64,000 nucleotides of DNA from Rhyacophila brunnea (GCA_022495005.1 JAGYXB010000196.1:1736001-1800000); one strand, 5' to 3'; positions 10,565 to 22,240 are shown, counted from the stretch's first letter. Notes: generated from the sequence alone by a model not told the origin. Numbers and translations are program-made.

Positions 10565-11514
10565 AGTCGAAAGAGAGATGAAGAAAAAATAAAAAACATA
10601 AATAATTTTAAATAGTCAAATAACATCATTGAAAATGTCTGTTTTTATGGAGTGCATTGACTAGTCTTGCACCCCTCGCTAATGGTGCCTGATTGACTTA
10701 ACTCAAGGAAACAGTTCTGACCCAGAATAAGGTCATATAGGTAATTGACAGGCTCATATAAAGTCCAATTCTTTAGTACGCCAGTATTGGAAGCCATCCC
10801 TTGTAATAAGAGGCAAAAATGTATCATGTGACATAATTATTATGAGATTCAAGAGAGTAAAAGTGAGCATACCTTGTAAAAAGATGGTCGGAAAGTAATC
10901 GTTTGACGAATTATTAAAAGGAAAACAATTATGTTGGCTAAGTGTCATCTTTTAAATATTTTGTTTTTTTGGTAGGTAAGTCGACGTCAAAAAAGTTTGA
11001 GAATCACTAATATAGACAGTAAAAATTACAAGAGAGAATGCGTGTCCAACCTATTGTAACATTGATAACAATAAAATAATATTTTATCAAATTACATATT
11101 ATCTTATCTAACCCATTATAAGATAGATTTCATATACTTGCCGGTTACTTCTGAACAATCTAATAATTCCTTCTCAAACAAGACTGTCACCAAAATGCGA
11201 CAAGTCCATTTGTTATCGAGAGAAAGCTAAGAGCTTCTTGCAAAACAGGTTTGGTCCAGTTAATAGTTACTTATTGCCAATCAGTGATAAGTCAGTAAAT
11301 ATTTGTATTGATAAGTAGGTAAGTACATACTAATTAGTATTATTGATATTATGTAAGTTGTATTAATGTGACGGGAAATAAATTAGTGACCCAGAACTCA
11401 AAATAAATACCGCCGAATAATGGCACTGAAGATTAATGAATCTCTCAGTTTCTACAGTGTAATTAGAATAGGTTCTATGTCCTGGCTGGGATCCTACTCC
11501 TTTATCTACAGGAA
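10565..11514. other. Unassigned stretch
   Basis: AT-rich, with no convincing coding frame. The two short overlapping minus-strand frames at 10.65-10.95 kb have no feature that I recognise. Confidence 0.35.
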
Positions 11515-12001
11515 TATGTGGAGAAAAGTATCTTCAAAAGTGACCTTCCACTGTGCCTAAAGCGCAAATTGTTCAACCAGTGTGTGCTTCTCGTAATGAT
11601 ATATGCGTGTGAAACATGGACCCTAAGAGAGAATCAGGAATTTAGAGTAGCACAACGTGGTATGGAGGTGTATTCTGGGTATAATCGCGGAAGGACAAAA
11701 AAAGGAATGAGTGGATAAGGAAACAGGCAAGGGTTTGCGATGTAATAGAGTTCAATTTCAATTTTCGCTAAAGGTCTCCAATGGAAATGGGCTGGACACA
11801 TAGCTCGAAGAAGGGACAATCGTTGGACAAATTTATTCATTCAGTGGTATCTAAGGGGTACAAAACGTCCGCAAGGTAGAGGTAGAGGTAAATGATAAAG
11901 TCCTGTGGAAGTACGTGGCAACTCAACGCACAGGACCGACAGAAGTGGAATCAGTTTGGAGAGGCCTTCATCCTGTAGTGGATAGATGATGATGATGATT
12001 A
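11515..12001 (+). pseudogene. RTE-like retrotransposon ORF, C-terminal remnant
   Basis: Joined across frameshifts, the plus strand reads SIFKSDLPLCLKRKLFNQCV, then YACETWTL, RVAQRG, RNEWIRKQARVCDVIE, LQWKWAGHIARRRDNRW, TKRPQGRG and TWQLNAQDRQKWNQFGEAFI. From memory of the family, this is the region after the reverse transcriptase in a very common insect endonuclease-reverse-transcriptase lineage. I place it as RTE-like with moderate confidence. It ends in a short gatgatgatgatgatt run (about 11986-12001), fitting the TGA-type microsatellite tails of RTE elements. At least two frameshifts and several stops break it. Related fragments lie at 17.0 kb and 58.4 kb. Confidence 0.75.
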
Positions 12002-12740
12002 ATGTGGTGAACCACATGCTCCAAACTTTTCGAAAGAGGTAGGTTGTGGAGAAAAGAGAAAACGAAGATAAAACAAGAAGATATTAATTAATAGGTACGA
12101 CTTGATACATACGAGCACGTACCAGAATTTTATCTCAATTATAATATGACATGATTGTATTTCTAATATACTTACCTTTTCTCCTTTATTTCATTGTATT
12201 TTGGTGGTTTTTATCATGTATTCTGTATGTGTGTTATACTATACTATACTGCCAACTGCATGCGTACAAATTTGCGGACACAGCAGCTGTCAGTAGTTGT
12301 AACCACACGTGGTTTCGTGGTTATGTTTGCGTTACGCTAAAGGCAAGTTTTTCGTCACTAAAAATTATATTAACATATTAATCTGCCCTGATATTAACAT
12401 AATCTTATATCAATTATTGAAAAATGAGCACAATTTTTTTTGACACAGGTGAGATTCGATTCAATCACTTGATCAAATTAGCTGTATAGGTAAATCATTA
12501 TACAGTGGCACCACAACCAATTCGCGGGTGTATTCGAATTATTTACTGCAATGTCTGCTTTAATGCTATAGCTAAACAACTTAATCACGGATATGCGCAG
12601 AAGCACGCTTACTTTCATGCGCATAGTATGTGTGTAAACGCTGCGTTTGTGTGTGAAAAGTCTCTTTTACACGATACTATAGTATATTTACAGTTTTACA
12701 ATGAATATCACATCTCGATCGGGGTATTAAATTTTTTTTT
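12002..12740. other. Unassigned; small family B end
   Basis: At about 12252-12285, gccaactgcatgcgtacaaa then tttgcggacac matches one terminus of family B (compare 39860-39890). The rest is AT-rich with short TATAC repeats near 12236. No gene seen. Confidence 0.35.
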
Positions 12741-13135
12741 ACAAAACAAGCACGAGAAATTATTGTTTTTAATGTGTCCGAATATTTAAAACTGATGAAA
12801 AAACAGTACAATTTGAAATTGAATATTGTTAAATCGGCAAACGAAGGAACTGGCGTACCTATTAGCACAATCCATAGAGTAATAAGGGAAGGCAAAAAAA
12901 TCAATAGATATGACGTAACATAAAATTTTTGATTGGTTATTCTTTAATTACACTCTGAATAAATGGAAAAAAATGCTGGGAACACGATATAAAAATCGAA
13001 GATTCTTATAGGGCAAGTAATTTAGGAATAGACATACATTATGAAAAACTTGATAATAAACATTGGTGTAGATTCGGATGACAGCGATGATTATTATTTT
13101 CAGAATATAATAGTGATTCAGATGAGATGTTATAG
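12741..13135 (+). pseudogene. Transposase remnant: N-terminal helix-turn-helix plus acidic tail, catalytic domain deleted
   Basis: The frame 12741-12923 reads AREIIVFNVSEYLKLMKK, then GVPISTIHRVIREGKK. This resembles the N-terminal DNA-binding region (AREII.NV..., GVS..T..RI..EGK) of Tc1/mariner-IS630-type transposases common in insects. At about 13028-13135 an acidic stretch follows (IINIGVDSDDSDDYYF, then after one frameshift SEYNSDSDEML and a stop), like the C-terminal tail of the same proteins. The roughly 250 residues between them, including the catalytic acidic residues, are missing, so this looks like an internal-deletion derivative. Identification rests on remembered family patterns; TIRs were not found. 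Confidence 0.5.
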
Positions 13136-15339
13136 TAATGCGCCATTTATATTGTTAGTAATAATTTAATAATTCATATTGAAAGTAATTATTTTAAAAT
13201 TTACTACGTGTATTACGGGCTGCCGTTTTTAGAACTGACCGAAAACTTGCGAGCCCATCCGAACTTCAAAAACGCCATACTTATGTTATCTAGTTATAGC
13301 AAACAAAATCACTGTCACAGTTTAATGATTTACTCATATGTTTTAATAGACACAGTAACTTGTGTATTTTTTTTTTTATTAAATTTACACCTCGGGGTAT
13401 GGAAATTATTTTTTTTCTTTTAGAGTTACATCCTCAAAATTAAACGTTTTCAGATTATTAATAATTATCCATCACATTTTTGTCAGGTGTTATGTCAAAC
13501 ATTAAAAAAAAACAATCTTGTTAAAAATTATTTAGGTTAGTTTTATTATTATTATTATAATATTATAATGTAGTGTTTTTTTGATCGTTTTAACTGTGTT
13601 TATTATTTTACTTTTTAATTGCACCTATTACACTGTCGTAACAGGATGCTTAGCAAAAAAACTGTTTTTATATTCTAAGAAAGGTACACATTTATTATCA
13701 TAAATATTAATCATATTCTTGCCATAAATATCTAACAAAAATACCGGAGGCATTTTTAATAATAATATTATATATAAGTTGCACATTTTCATAATAAACG
13801 CTATTAAAAATGGGCATGAAATACGTTGTATGTGCAGCATTAAAGTATTTTAAAAAAATCAACTGAATATTACGTCTCTACGTGAAAAAAAGTTGGACCA
13901 AGTGGGATTCAAACTCACGTCTTAATTTCATTATTCATAAATACTAGAACGCCGATAATCAAATTTGACTGCCACGTATGTTATGATTAAGATAGTGTTG
14001 AGGTCACTCTAGTGTGGTGTTCGATGTGTGGGTTGAGGATGATGATAATGACGAAGTATACGATGTAGCAGGGTGAGATTTATTAGCAGCGTATCGGTAC
14101 AATAGTATATTATACATGATAGTTACTAGCTAAGTACTCTGATTCGAGTGACATTGAGATAAATTGTTCTTCGTTATTTATACAATAAAAGGTAGTACAT
14201 TAACATTAAATTCTGTTACATAATCATATTAAACTAAATATAGAGTCAGCGTTTTAAATTGAGTAGCGAAATGGAATATTATTTGTTATTACAGTTGTAA
14301 GAAAATACTATGAAAAATGATTATTCAGCTAATACACCGTAATGGTATAATGTGCTGTGATATGTATGATGTAATAATACACCGTCTCTAATTTCGCCAA
14401 TCGACTTGCTGGTCTAGCTGAGTTGTTTACTGGAAATAGATTCGCTGGGAATATATTACTGCAAAGTAATTTGATATTTTTATAAACAATAGATATATGC
14501 TATTATTCTGCAGCTACATACCCCCTTTCCAGAAATTACGAAATTTCGATACTATATAATATAATTGAGTGGTTTTTTTTTGTTGCAAAAAATGGATATA
14601 AAAATGGAATTTAATTACGTGTTAACCTAAACGATTTACTAATGTATAAACGATAGATATATGCTATTATTCTGCAGCTACAATAGCAAGTAGGTACCTA
14701 ACGTAATTTGCATTAATTGGTCATAAGGCAGATTGCTTACTGATTGCTGAAATTTAAAGTACCTGTGTTTAAACGTAAATATATGAAATAATTCGCATGA
14801 CGCAGACAAATCAATAGTTTAGATTGTTTAGAGCTAAAAGATCCCCATCCGAAATGTAAATGACATAAGTTCAAGTCTCATTCGGTTTTTTTCTTTCTTC
14901 TAATATATAAGTGGCTCACAATAAATCATGAATTAAGACAAATTTTCATAAAACTCGATCTTTTTTGTTTCAGTTGCTAGATAAAACAGATTTCTATATT
15001 GTGTGTTAATATCACAATCGAACTCTACAATTTTCCGCATAAATGACAATACTAGTATTGATAAGACATCAAATTGAATGTGAATCATGTCCATTTTGAC
15101 AGTTCCTTCAGCATTATAAGGAGGTTTTTGCTAACATTGATTTGTTAATAAGCCTGAATACACCTTATGTTTCGACTATTTATTTTAATTGATCCATGTA
15201 CTATCAAAATATGGTAAGCATATACAGTGAAAACATTCCTGAATTTTACTAAATGAGTTTTAACTTTAGGTCCAAATATCTCAGGATCCATTTTGATGGA
15301 CTTGATCCATAATTATTGTGAACCACTCATATATGAATG
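13136..15339. other. Unassigned; direct repeat and tRNA-like scraps
   Basis: AT-rich. A direct repeat of about 36 bp (agatatatgctattattctg, then cagctaca) lies at about 14484-14519 and 14647-14682. Two weak T-arm-like motifs, gtgggattcaaactcac (about 13900) and aagttcaagtctcattcgg (about 14870), may be SINE relics. No gene seen. Confidence 0.4.
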
Positions 15340-15700
15340 ATAATGCTGGGTACTCATCAGACAGGATGAGAGAAATATTGGATATCTTTGAGAGGAGAGT
15401 TTTGAGAAGAATATTTGGGGGTGTTCAAGAAAGTGGTATTTGGAGGTCAAGGTGTAATGAGGAGCTGTATACAAAATCCAGAGCTGCGCTAGATCGGCCA
15501 CGTGCACAGAATGCCGGGGGATATACTAGTAAGGCGGGCTATGTACGCAACTCCCGAGGTCAAGATAAAACCTGGACGGCCGAAATTGAGATGGCTAGAT
15601 TGCGCCACAGGAGATTTAAGAATGCTCGGTCAAAGCAACTGGAGAGTGTCGGCACTGGATTGTTCAGGAAAGCCTCCAAGGGTAGTAGTGCCATAAATGA
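15340..15700 (+). pseudogene. Non-LTR retrotransposon ORF, C-terminal remnant
   Basis: Two overlapping frames together read FERRVLRRIFGGVQESGIWR and RCNEELY, then, after a frameshift near 15480, GHVHRMPGDILVRRAMYATP, then KPGRPKLRWLD and SNWRVSALD. The order FERR.LR.I.G, NEELY, GH..RM, GRPKLRW, NWR..ALD is the familiar end of many insect non-LTR polymerase proteins downstream of the reverse transcriptase. The lineage differs from the remnants at 11.5 and 49.4 kb. The 5' part is absent and one frameshift is plain. Confidence 0.7.
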
Positions 15701-15740
15701 TTTTGTATTTTGTAGATTACGTATTTTTTGAGGTCTTTTA

Positions 15741-16119
15741 CAATATTATTATTATTAAATATATATGTACTTAATCCAATCATAATATAATGTGTATTCA
15801 CTGACCACATAAAATATTTGTATTGCATTCAGAGCTGCGGAATCCCCATTTATATTTAATGATTCGGTTCAAACAAATTCAAATTTGGAATACTAATATA
15901 AATAAAATTGGCCCATTGGGTTCGACGTTGGTTCTTCATAAAATCAAATTAACTTTTAATTACATTATTAAATTACGTAGTACTCGCTGTCTATGAACCC
16001 GTTTCAATCTCACAACTGGCAAATATGCATGTTGTCCTTTTCTAAGTAGGTATATGAAAACGCATGTGATTGGTTAAATAGTTAAAAATCACGTAAACCA
16101 AATCTTGATTTCTTGTAAA
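15741..16119. other. Unassigned AT-rich stretch
   Basis: Nothing recognised. Confidence 0.35.
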
Positions 16120-16330
16120 AAAAATCTAATAATATATATTGAATAATATACATAATTTGAGAACATCAAATGCATAATAATAATATGCTCACTACAAAAA
16201 ATCATTTTGTCGAAAAAAATACGACACCCGACGGGACTTGAAACTGTACCTATCTGCTGGATTCGCGCCAGTATGTTTTTCCAATTAAGCTTATTATTAA
16301 TAACGACGATTTTAACTAGTAGTTGTTAAA
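16120..16330 (-). repeat. Family D copy 2 (partial)
   Basis: A worn arm (atacataatttgagaacat) is followed by a minus-strand tRNA-like block, acccgacgggacttgaaact to about 16285, and the typical flank. It lies head-to-tail with the next D copy. Confidence 0.5.
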
Positions 16331-16339
16331 CATACATTA

Positions 16340-16830
16340 TTTTGAAAAACACTTTCTGAGAGAGTATAATATATTATAACCAATAGATAAAATCTTTTTT
16401 GAAAAAAGTAAGCCACCCCGACGGGGAATCAAACCCTGTATCTCCCGGGTTTACGTCCCATCCGTCGCATTTACCAATATGCTACGCAGTGACATACTAA
16501 TTGCGACAAATTTTGACTATTGGTCAATTTTAATACCTACTCATCAGCGCTCTTCCAAATCAAGCTACTTTGACAATCGATTTTTGTTTCTTAAATCAAA
16601 GTAAAAACCTATTACTTCGATTACTAACCGACGTCGTGGATTTCTTCAATATTTTTTATGATGTAACTTACTTGAACTTGCTAATAATTTATAATTAACT
16701 ATTTCCTTTATTCAACGAATAATTCACAAGATTTAAGAATGTATCATTCTAATGATGTATGTTCAATAATTAGAATGATACATTCTTAAATCTTGTGAAT
16801 TATTCATTGAAAAAAATAAATAGTTAAATA
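16340..16830 (-). mobile_element. Family D copy 3
   Basis: The minus strand carries a tRNA-like unit at about 16415-16490 (B box complement ggggaatcaaaccctgt, A box complement near ccaatatgctac). To the right come cgctcttccaaatcaagcta, gacaatcgatttttg and ttgaacttg, a spacer also seen in the 37.6-, 60.1- and 61.0-kb copies. It ends in the hairpin at 16697-16825. A further worn arm copy lies at about 16870-16935. Confidence 0.65.
16697..16825. repeat. Near-perfect hairpin at the right end of D copy 3
   Basis: The 57-nt arms (16697-16753 and 16769-16825) differ at about four positions and enclose a 15-nt loop. Each arm is the family D terminal unit (cttgtgaattattc, gaatgatacattctta), here joined head to head. 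Confidence 0.85.
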
Positions 16831-17004
16831 TAGCAGTTGTTACATGAAATGCTTTTGAAAATTATGTATATTAATATATAGAATGTTACATTCTCAAATC
16901 TTTGTCTTATTCGTTGAATAAAAAAAATAGTTTATTAAACCTATTAATACAACCTACATCTTGTGGAGGCTTATATTACGTGTGTATTCCGATTAAGAGA
17001 GTTT

Positions 17005-17350
17005 TTTCTTCATAATGTTGTCCACTCGCCAAGCGATATGTCCAGTCCATTGCCATTTCATCTGCTTACCGACCTCAATCACATCGCGCACTCTTATCTG
17101 CTTCCTTATCCATTGGTTTCTTTTGTTATCTTTACGCGTCATTCCCAAACATGCACCGTTCTATGCCACGTTGCGCTACTCGTAATTTTTAAATTTCTTT
17201 ATATTAAGAGTACATAATATTTCGCATGCATTCGTGAGCGTCAGTAGCACACATTGGTTGAACACTTTATGATTAAGACACAATGGGAGATCACTTTTGA
17301 AGATACTATTCAGGCGCCCAAATGCACCCTATGTCAGTTTGGTTCTGCGA
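17005..17350 (-). pseudogene. RTE-like retrotransposon ORF, C-terminal remnant
   Basis: The minus strand reads NSIFKSDLPLCLNHKVFNQC, then NACE, AQRGIERCMFGND and, after a frameshift, DNKRNQWIRKQIRVRDVIEV, then GKQMKWQWTGHIAWRVDN. This parallels the 11.5-kb remnant in order and wording. The 17280-17345 part is also homologous to 58.42-58.47 plus 59.10-59.12 kb, where a Q element interrupts it. This copy is therefore an uninterrupted version of that site. Confidence 0.75.
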
Positions 17351-18289
17351 GCAATCTTGTCATACATAGGTACCATATAATATTAAAGGCATATTTCGAT
17401 AGATTCACATTATTTTGTAGATACCTAAGACTGCATTCTCAATCCAGATCTAATATTACTCGAAAAAACAGTACGGTTGCTAAATATTCGTTTTACGCTA
17501 CAATTTTTTTGTGATATTAAACAAATAAATAAAATACTGCATTTAAAACTAGAGCACATACTATGAAAAGTGTTCAGTAAGTTATGAAGTCATAAGTCAC
17601 AAATTCAAAGTCTGAGTCTAGTAAATTTACATGTTGACTTTCAATACGTATTTGAATCCAGAGTATGGATATATATTTATATTATTTCTAAGTAAATAAC
17701 GCACATTTTTACTTTAAAAATGTTAAGAATCTCCGTGCGGTGTGTGGCGGTTAAAATTAACATCAGTGATTGTAGAGTCAGTCAATGATGATGATATTTG
17801 GAACCCACGCGTCTTTAAGAATTACAAAACTGATTCTTATTATAAAATAGATATGAGGTTTTTATTTTTGAAGGTTCTGTTTTGGTTTAGTTCCCAGCTC
17901 TGGTTACAAGATATTATAAAATATAATATAATGACGATTGTTAAGTAATAACATATTATAAAATTTATAATATGTACATTATTTTGGTACTCAACGTCTA
18001 TTAAAAACTGGTTTTAATTTAGTTAATAATGGTAAGTTGATTTTTTAATGAAATGGGTTGTAAAACGACCATTTAAAAGTATTATGACCATAAAGTATAT
18101 AATTACATGCACGTTAAGAGATAATCAGTAACGATGCAAATTATGAGTAGCCAGAATAAAAAAAAATGATAGGTACTTGAAAATTAAATAATGAAGCCCA
18201 TTAAATATGCTTTTGTAGTCACTAGTACAAGGTAATAATTCATTTCTTTTCACCATTTGAAAGGAAAATTCTGGCTTCTGGACCAAACA
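17351..18289. other. Unassigned AT-rich stretch
   Basis: No gene or repeat recognised. Confidence 0.35.
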
Positions 18290-18299
18290 GTATGAAGAC

Positions 18300-18855
18300 G
18301 GACCTGAAGGGTGGAAGTAGGTTATTAAGATCCGCCATAAATATTGCACATTAAACTTTGTCAGTTATACGTATTTGTTTTATTTAAATAAGCCTACAAT
18401 TTACAGATGGTGTTGGTTATTTTTTAAATTCAATAAAACCCTGTGAAAACTAAGCCATAATAGATAATTGTCAGAAAATACTCGTCTATCTATAAAATAA
18501 CTAAAGCTATGCAATTAAATCAAACATAACTTTAGATATTTTAGAGATTAAATGATATTTTTTTATCTATTATAGTTTGGTTAGGCAGGACTTGATGAAT
18601 TTAAAAAAAAATGAACCAAGAGTATATGAATTCTTAATCCAACGTAAACAAATAAAATTGAATGAAAAGGTGTGCACAATTTTGTCGTATCGCCCAAAGT
18701 ATACCAAAACTAGTATGGTTTGGTTAGGCAGGGTTTAATTGATTTTTAAAAACTAACCAACACCATCTGTAAATTATTGTAGTCTTAGTTCAATAAAAAC
18801 AAATACTTATGACTAACAAAGTTTAATGTGCACTATTTATGGCGGATCTTAAGGA
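18300..18855. mobile_element. Family F element with long TIRs
   Basis: The left arm about 18330-18430 (gatccgccataaatattgca, aaactttgtcag, cagatggtgttggtta) is inverted at about 18750-18850. An outer gaagggtggaagtaggtt at 18307 has its counterpart at 19560-19590 (acctccactcttcgctac), so F and the adjoining E may together be one composite element. Another F end lies at 6.9 kb. No protein frame seen. Confidence 0.6.
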
Positions 18856-19565
18856 GGGACATGCTCAGCGTAGGTCAAAATGGAGCTTTTGTTCTATTTT
18901 CAAAGCATGATCCTGGACATACCTTAAACGTTGTAGATAATCTATTTATATAATTTTGAATCCTTATTATCCTTTATACTTATTTTAAACATTTTAATAA
19001 CTGCATAAAGTATTTTTATTACATATATTACGTATTCTTTTAAACCTCTCGCTCTAATGTATTAGAATATAGTCATATTTCAGTACATAACTGTGCAGTG
19101 GTGTTAAAAAATTTTACATTTATTTATTTTTAAACGCTTTTATAAAACCATCAGTATAATTTTTGTTGACATTATTATAGTGAAATATTTACGATAAAAA
19201 ATTATATTGATAATCTCTGTGATCCCAAAATTGACAAGAATTAGGCATTTTATTAATGGGCAAGATTAACACATTTGAAGATAATTCTAAAGATACTCAT
19301 TATAAGCTATGTCTTTGACCATTAAAGTGTGATAAACATCCTACGAATAATGATTGTTTTATAATAATTATTGACCTAAGAATAAGGTAGTGTTTTTTTG
19401 AAATACGCCATTTCTTTTGGCATTCCCCAGTGGTTAAGCTACAACATACGGCCGTAGCCATAAATTGACAAACTATAATTGAAGTAGGGAGTAAAATGAT
19501 TTGAAAATAGAAAAAATAAAAAGCTCCATTTTGACCCACTCTTAGCACGTCCGCCCTTAAAAACA
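18856..19565 (-). mobile_element. Family E copy 1 (TIR element)
   Basis: It starts cttaaggagggacatgctc, then gtaggtcaaaatggagcttt. Its right end carries the inverted counterpart (aaaaagctccattttgaccc, then ccgcccttaa). The whole interior is collinear in reverse complement with 53050-53876 and includes a short conserved ORF. Confidence 0.7.
19300..19497 (-). pseudogene. Conserved 65-residue frame in family E, possible MADF/SANT-like fragment
   Basis: This minus-strand frame ends at a stop at 19300. It is open upstream to 19629, but only the last 65 residues are shared with the second E copy at 53207-53404, where 60 of 65 residues are identical. The core TTGECQKKWRISKKHYLIL resembles the end of a MADF or Myb/SANT domain (ec.kkW..lr..Y...l), the type of DNA-binding protein encoded by PIF/Harbinger transposons. 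The N-terminal half of such a domain, with its first tryptophan, is not visible. I treat it as a relic in a non-autonomous element. A chance frame kept by recent duplication is the main alternative. Confidence 0.35.
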
Positions 19566-19703
19566 TACCTCCACTCTTCGCTACTTGTAGGTGTAGTATA
19601 TAATAACAAGACCATATAAGTAGTGTCACACTGGGAATTATGGTGCTTTACAGTTACCTAATGGCATATAAGTTCAGATGATTACGATTCGAGGGGGTAA
19701 AGT

Positions 19704-20080
19704 AGTAGGTAATTGATAATGGGTACTTCATTTACGGCTGAATACGACCAAACACATTCTATTAAGCAGATTTAGATGATAATTATAGGTACACGGTGTT
19801 GTAATTGATTTTTAATTTATTGAAAGGGGCTCGAGATTACAACACGCTCTCTTGCTCCGAAAAAAACAAGCTTGGGGAACTTATATTTTAGAAATGATGA
19901 CTCTTGATCTCTCCTCAGGTATACGAATACGAAAGTGTTTATATTAGTCGCTTTCATTGGAGGGCAGCGCGTCTTATTAAAAATGCATGAATTTTAAACA
20001 AAAATTAAACTGGTTGAACTTTTGTCAATTATTAATCACGATTACAATAATACATTATTACGATGGTAACAGAAGTGAGT
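19704..20080 (+). repeat. Family U copy 1
   Basis: taggtaattgataat, tacttcatttacggc, gggctcgagattacaacacg and acgcgtctt/gacgcgcat-type landmarks recur in the same order and orientation at 30484-30835. It is about 350 bp and non-coding. Its ends are not resolved. Confidence 0.6.
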
Positions 20081-20828
20081 AGATAATAGTAAGATACTGA
20101 TTTTTCGTAAAATTTTAGGCGAGATATACTATAAAATTATTAAATAGCGCAATAGAAGATCCATAACCTTGACACAATCATCCGTCGGAAGTCTTATTAA
20201 TGAGCTTTTTCTCTCAAGTAACACCAGCAACATTGACCCCGACAATTATTTATTACCATTTTTGCATCGAAACGGAGAGCATACGTATTACAGACCTCGA
20301 CTGCGAAAAGGTTATCATTAAGTACTTTTTTTTACAATGAAATTGTTGTCCACATGAGGTCTATTATATATGCTCTATCTTGGAGCGGAAATGGTAATTT
20401 GCTTAATAATTTATTTTAACATAATAAATAATATACTTAATGAGTTTATAATAAATAAGCTGTATAGACTTTTACTCATCTTTTAAACGACTGATAACTT
20501 TTATTAAAGATACCTAATAATAAAACGTTTACATTCTCGAATAAAAATAATTATTGAATCCCGGAAATAGTTTTTGTAGGATGTTTGTCTAAAAATAACT
20601 ACATATTGGCCAACTTAAAAAGTGTAATTTAAAAATAGCGGTTTGTTCAAAAATAGTAAATTATTTAAATACCGGAAATTGACAATTAATGTAATACCTT
20701 CACTTTACTGTGGAAAATATGTGGCTATAATTGTTGATAAAACTTTGTGTATCTGTGTATACTTAATCGTTTTTTTTTTAATCTGCCAATTGATTGTACT
20801 TATGTTTTTTGTTGATCATATTCCGATC
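20081..20828. other. Unassigned; one protein-like open segment
   Basis: At about 20166-20321 the plus strand is open, with unusually varied composition: SSVGSLINELFLSSNTS, then NIDPDNYLLPFLHRNGEH, then TYYRPRLRKGYH and a stop. I do not recognise it. Flanking DNA is AT-rich. Confidence 0.3.
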
Positions 20829-21061
20829 ATGTATGATCCTAATAAGATCATATGGGCCTCCACAGAGTAGAGGTTTGTATTAACAGATTTTGTTTTTACG
20901 AGAAATGGACGTCAGCCACTTACTCAACCTATTGGGTCCATACTCTGACTCATACACGGATTGAAAAACAATATGTGTACTTGCCAGACCCAGGATTCGA
21001 ACCTGGGACCCACGACGGTATAAGCTCACGCTTAAGCCACGCGGACATCGCGCCAGATTAA
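20829..21061 (-). mobile_element. tRNA-derived SINE, copy 1
   Basis: The minus strand has a tRNA-like head (complement of gacccaggattcgaacctgg at about 20989-21008; A-box region near 21040) and a conserved body (gactcatacacgg..., ccatactctgactcat, gtcagccactta). The 3' end is near tgatcttattagg. Five copies occur in this window (20.8, 21.2, 30.2, 51.9, 57.0 kb). Confidence 0.8.
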
Positions 21062-21221
21062 AAAATATTTTTGGAAAAAGACAAAAAGGGATCTAATTGT
21101 GCGTAAGATCGAATTATTAGTATTGAGTTAATAAGTAGAATTTAGATAAAAACGTCAATTTTTATAGGAAACAAACAAGTATTATTTTTCAATCTATTTT
21201 TTTATATTCATATCTAATTTA

Positions 21222-21540
21222 CGATGGCCAAACTGCTACCGTGTTGGCTTATAATGACGTAAGTTCCAGTTTCGAATCCCGTTTAGAAAATACACATGTT
21301 TTTCAATATGGGTCGGGTCCACATGTCGCGCGACAACCTCGTTAAATTTTACGATAAGTATGATAATTATCGTAAAATTTAACGAGGTTGTCGCGCGACA
21401 TGTTGCCAGTGTGGACCCGGCATAATATATCAGAGTATGGATATATTATAATAAATAGATTAAAGAAGTGGCTAACATTCGTTTCACGTAAAACGACAAA
21501 AATCTGTTGACTACTCTGTAGATTTATTATATATCGCATG
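21222..21540 (+). mobile_element. tRNA-derived SINE, copy 2, split by a hairpin element
   Basis: An A-box-like gatggccaaactgctaccg and B box agtttcgaatcccg lead into the SINE body, which resumes after 21420 (agagtatgg, gtggctaacat, aaaatctgttga). The break coincides with the hairpin at 21314-21419, so that hairpin inserted into this SINE. Confidence 0.65.
21314..21419. mobile_element. Foldback element with perfect 35-bp arms
   Basis: Arms 21323-21357 and 21367-21401 are perfect complements around a 9-nt loop. Outer gggtccac and gtggaccc extend the pairing with a 9-nt bulge (gttgccagt) on the right. A one-armed relative lies at 40661-40735 (ttatcgtgaaatttaatgag, gttgccagtgtgga). Confidence 0.85.
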
Positions 21541-22103
21541 GTCTATGGAGCTAATAAGTAGAATTTCGGGTAAATATTGATTAAATAATATGATAAAGTT
21601 TATCCACTGAAGACAGAACAAACATTGTAATACAAATAATTTGTGGGAATGCTGCCAAAAGATGGTAAGTCGATAATTTACGTATTTATAGTTAAAAACG
21701 GATTATGTATCAATATATAAAAATATGTGCTAGAAAAAAATTTCATGGTCATCCGATATATAAAACATGCACATAAAGCACAGAGAAATTAGCATTATGC
21801 CTGATTTTAGAGGACATCAAAATTTCATATTGCAATAAATTAGTCCATAACATTATTTCGACACTTAACTTGTGCAGTAGGTAAACCCACGATACAATCG
21901 TCTCTCTTCACCTTCTTTATGTGTCTTAACTGCAGGTGTGACAATATCTAATTAGCTGCTCGAGAATGTTTACGCATTGCATTTTTTTAATTGACAAACA
22001 CAATGTGAAGATAATATTTTCATAATAAATCTTGCACTGTTTAATAACAATGAACTGGGTATTATCTAGTTCGCATCGTATATTCGTACATACTTAATAT
22101 TAT
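21541..22103. other. Unassigned AT-rich stretch
   Basis: Nothing recognised. Confidence 0.35.
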
Positions 22104-22240
22104 AATGAGGCCATGTAGGAAATGTACCAAAGCATGTGAATAGATTTTCACCATAGGGCATCCCTAGAAAAGGGGAAATGGACTAAGTCCTTTCTACCTT
22201 CCCCACGTTCGGTGCCATGGTTTGTGGAGTCTCCTTTTAA
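22104..22240 (+). repeat. Family G copy 1
   Basis: About 135 bp (aatgaggccat, tagattttcaccatagggca, ccccacgttcggtgcc) recurs in the same orientation at 58113-58245. The relatively high GC suggests a retrotransposon coding or 3' segment, but I cannot place it. Confidence 0.55.
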
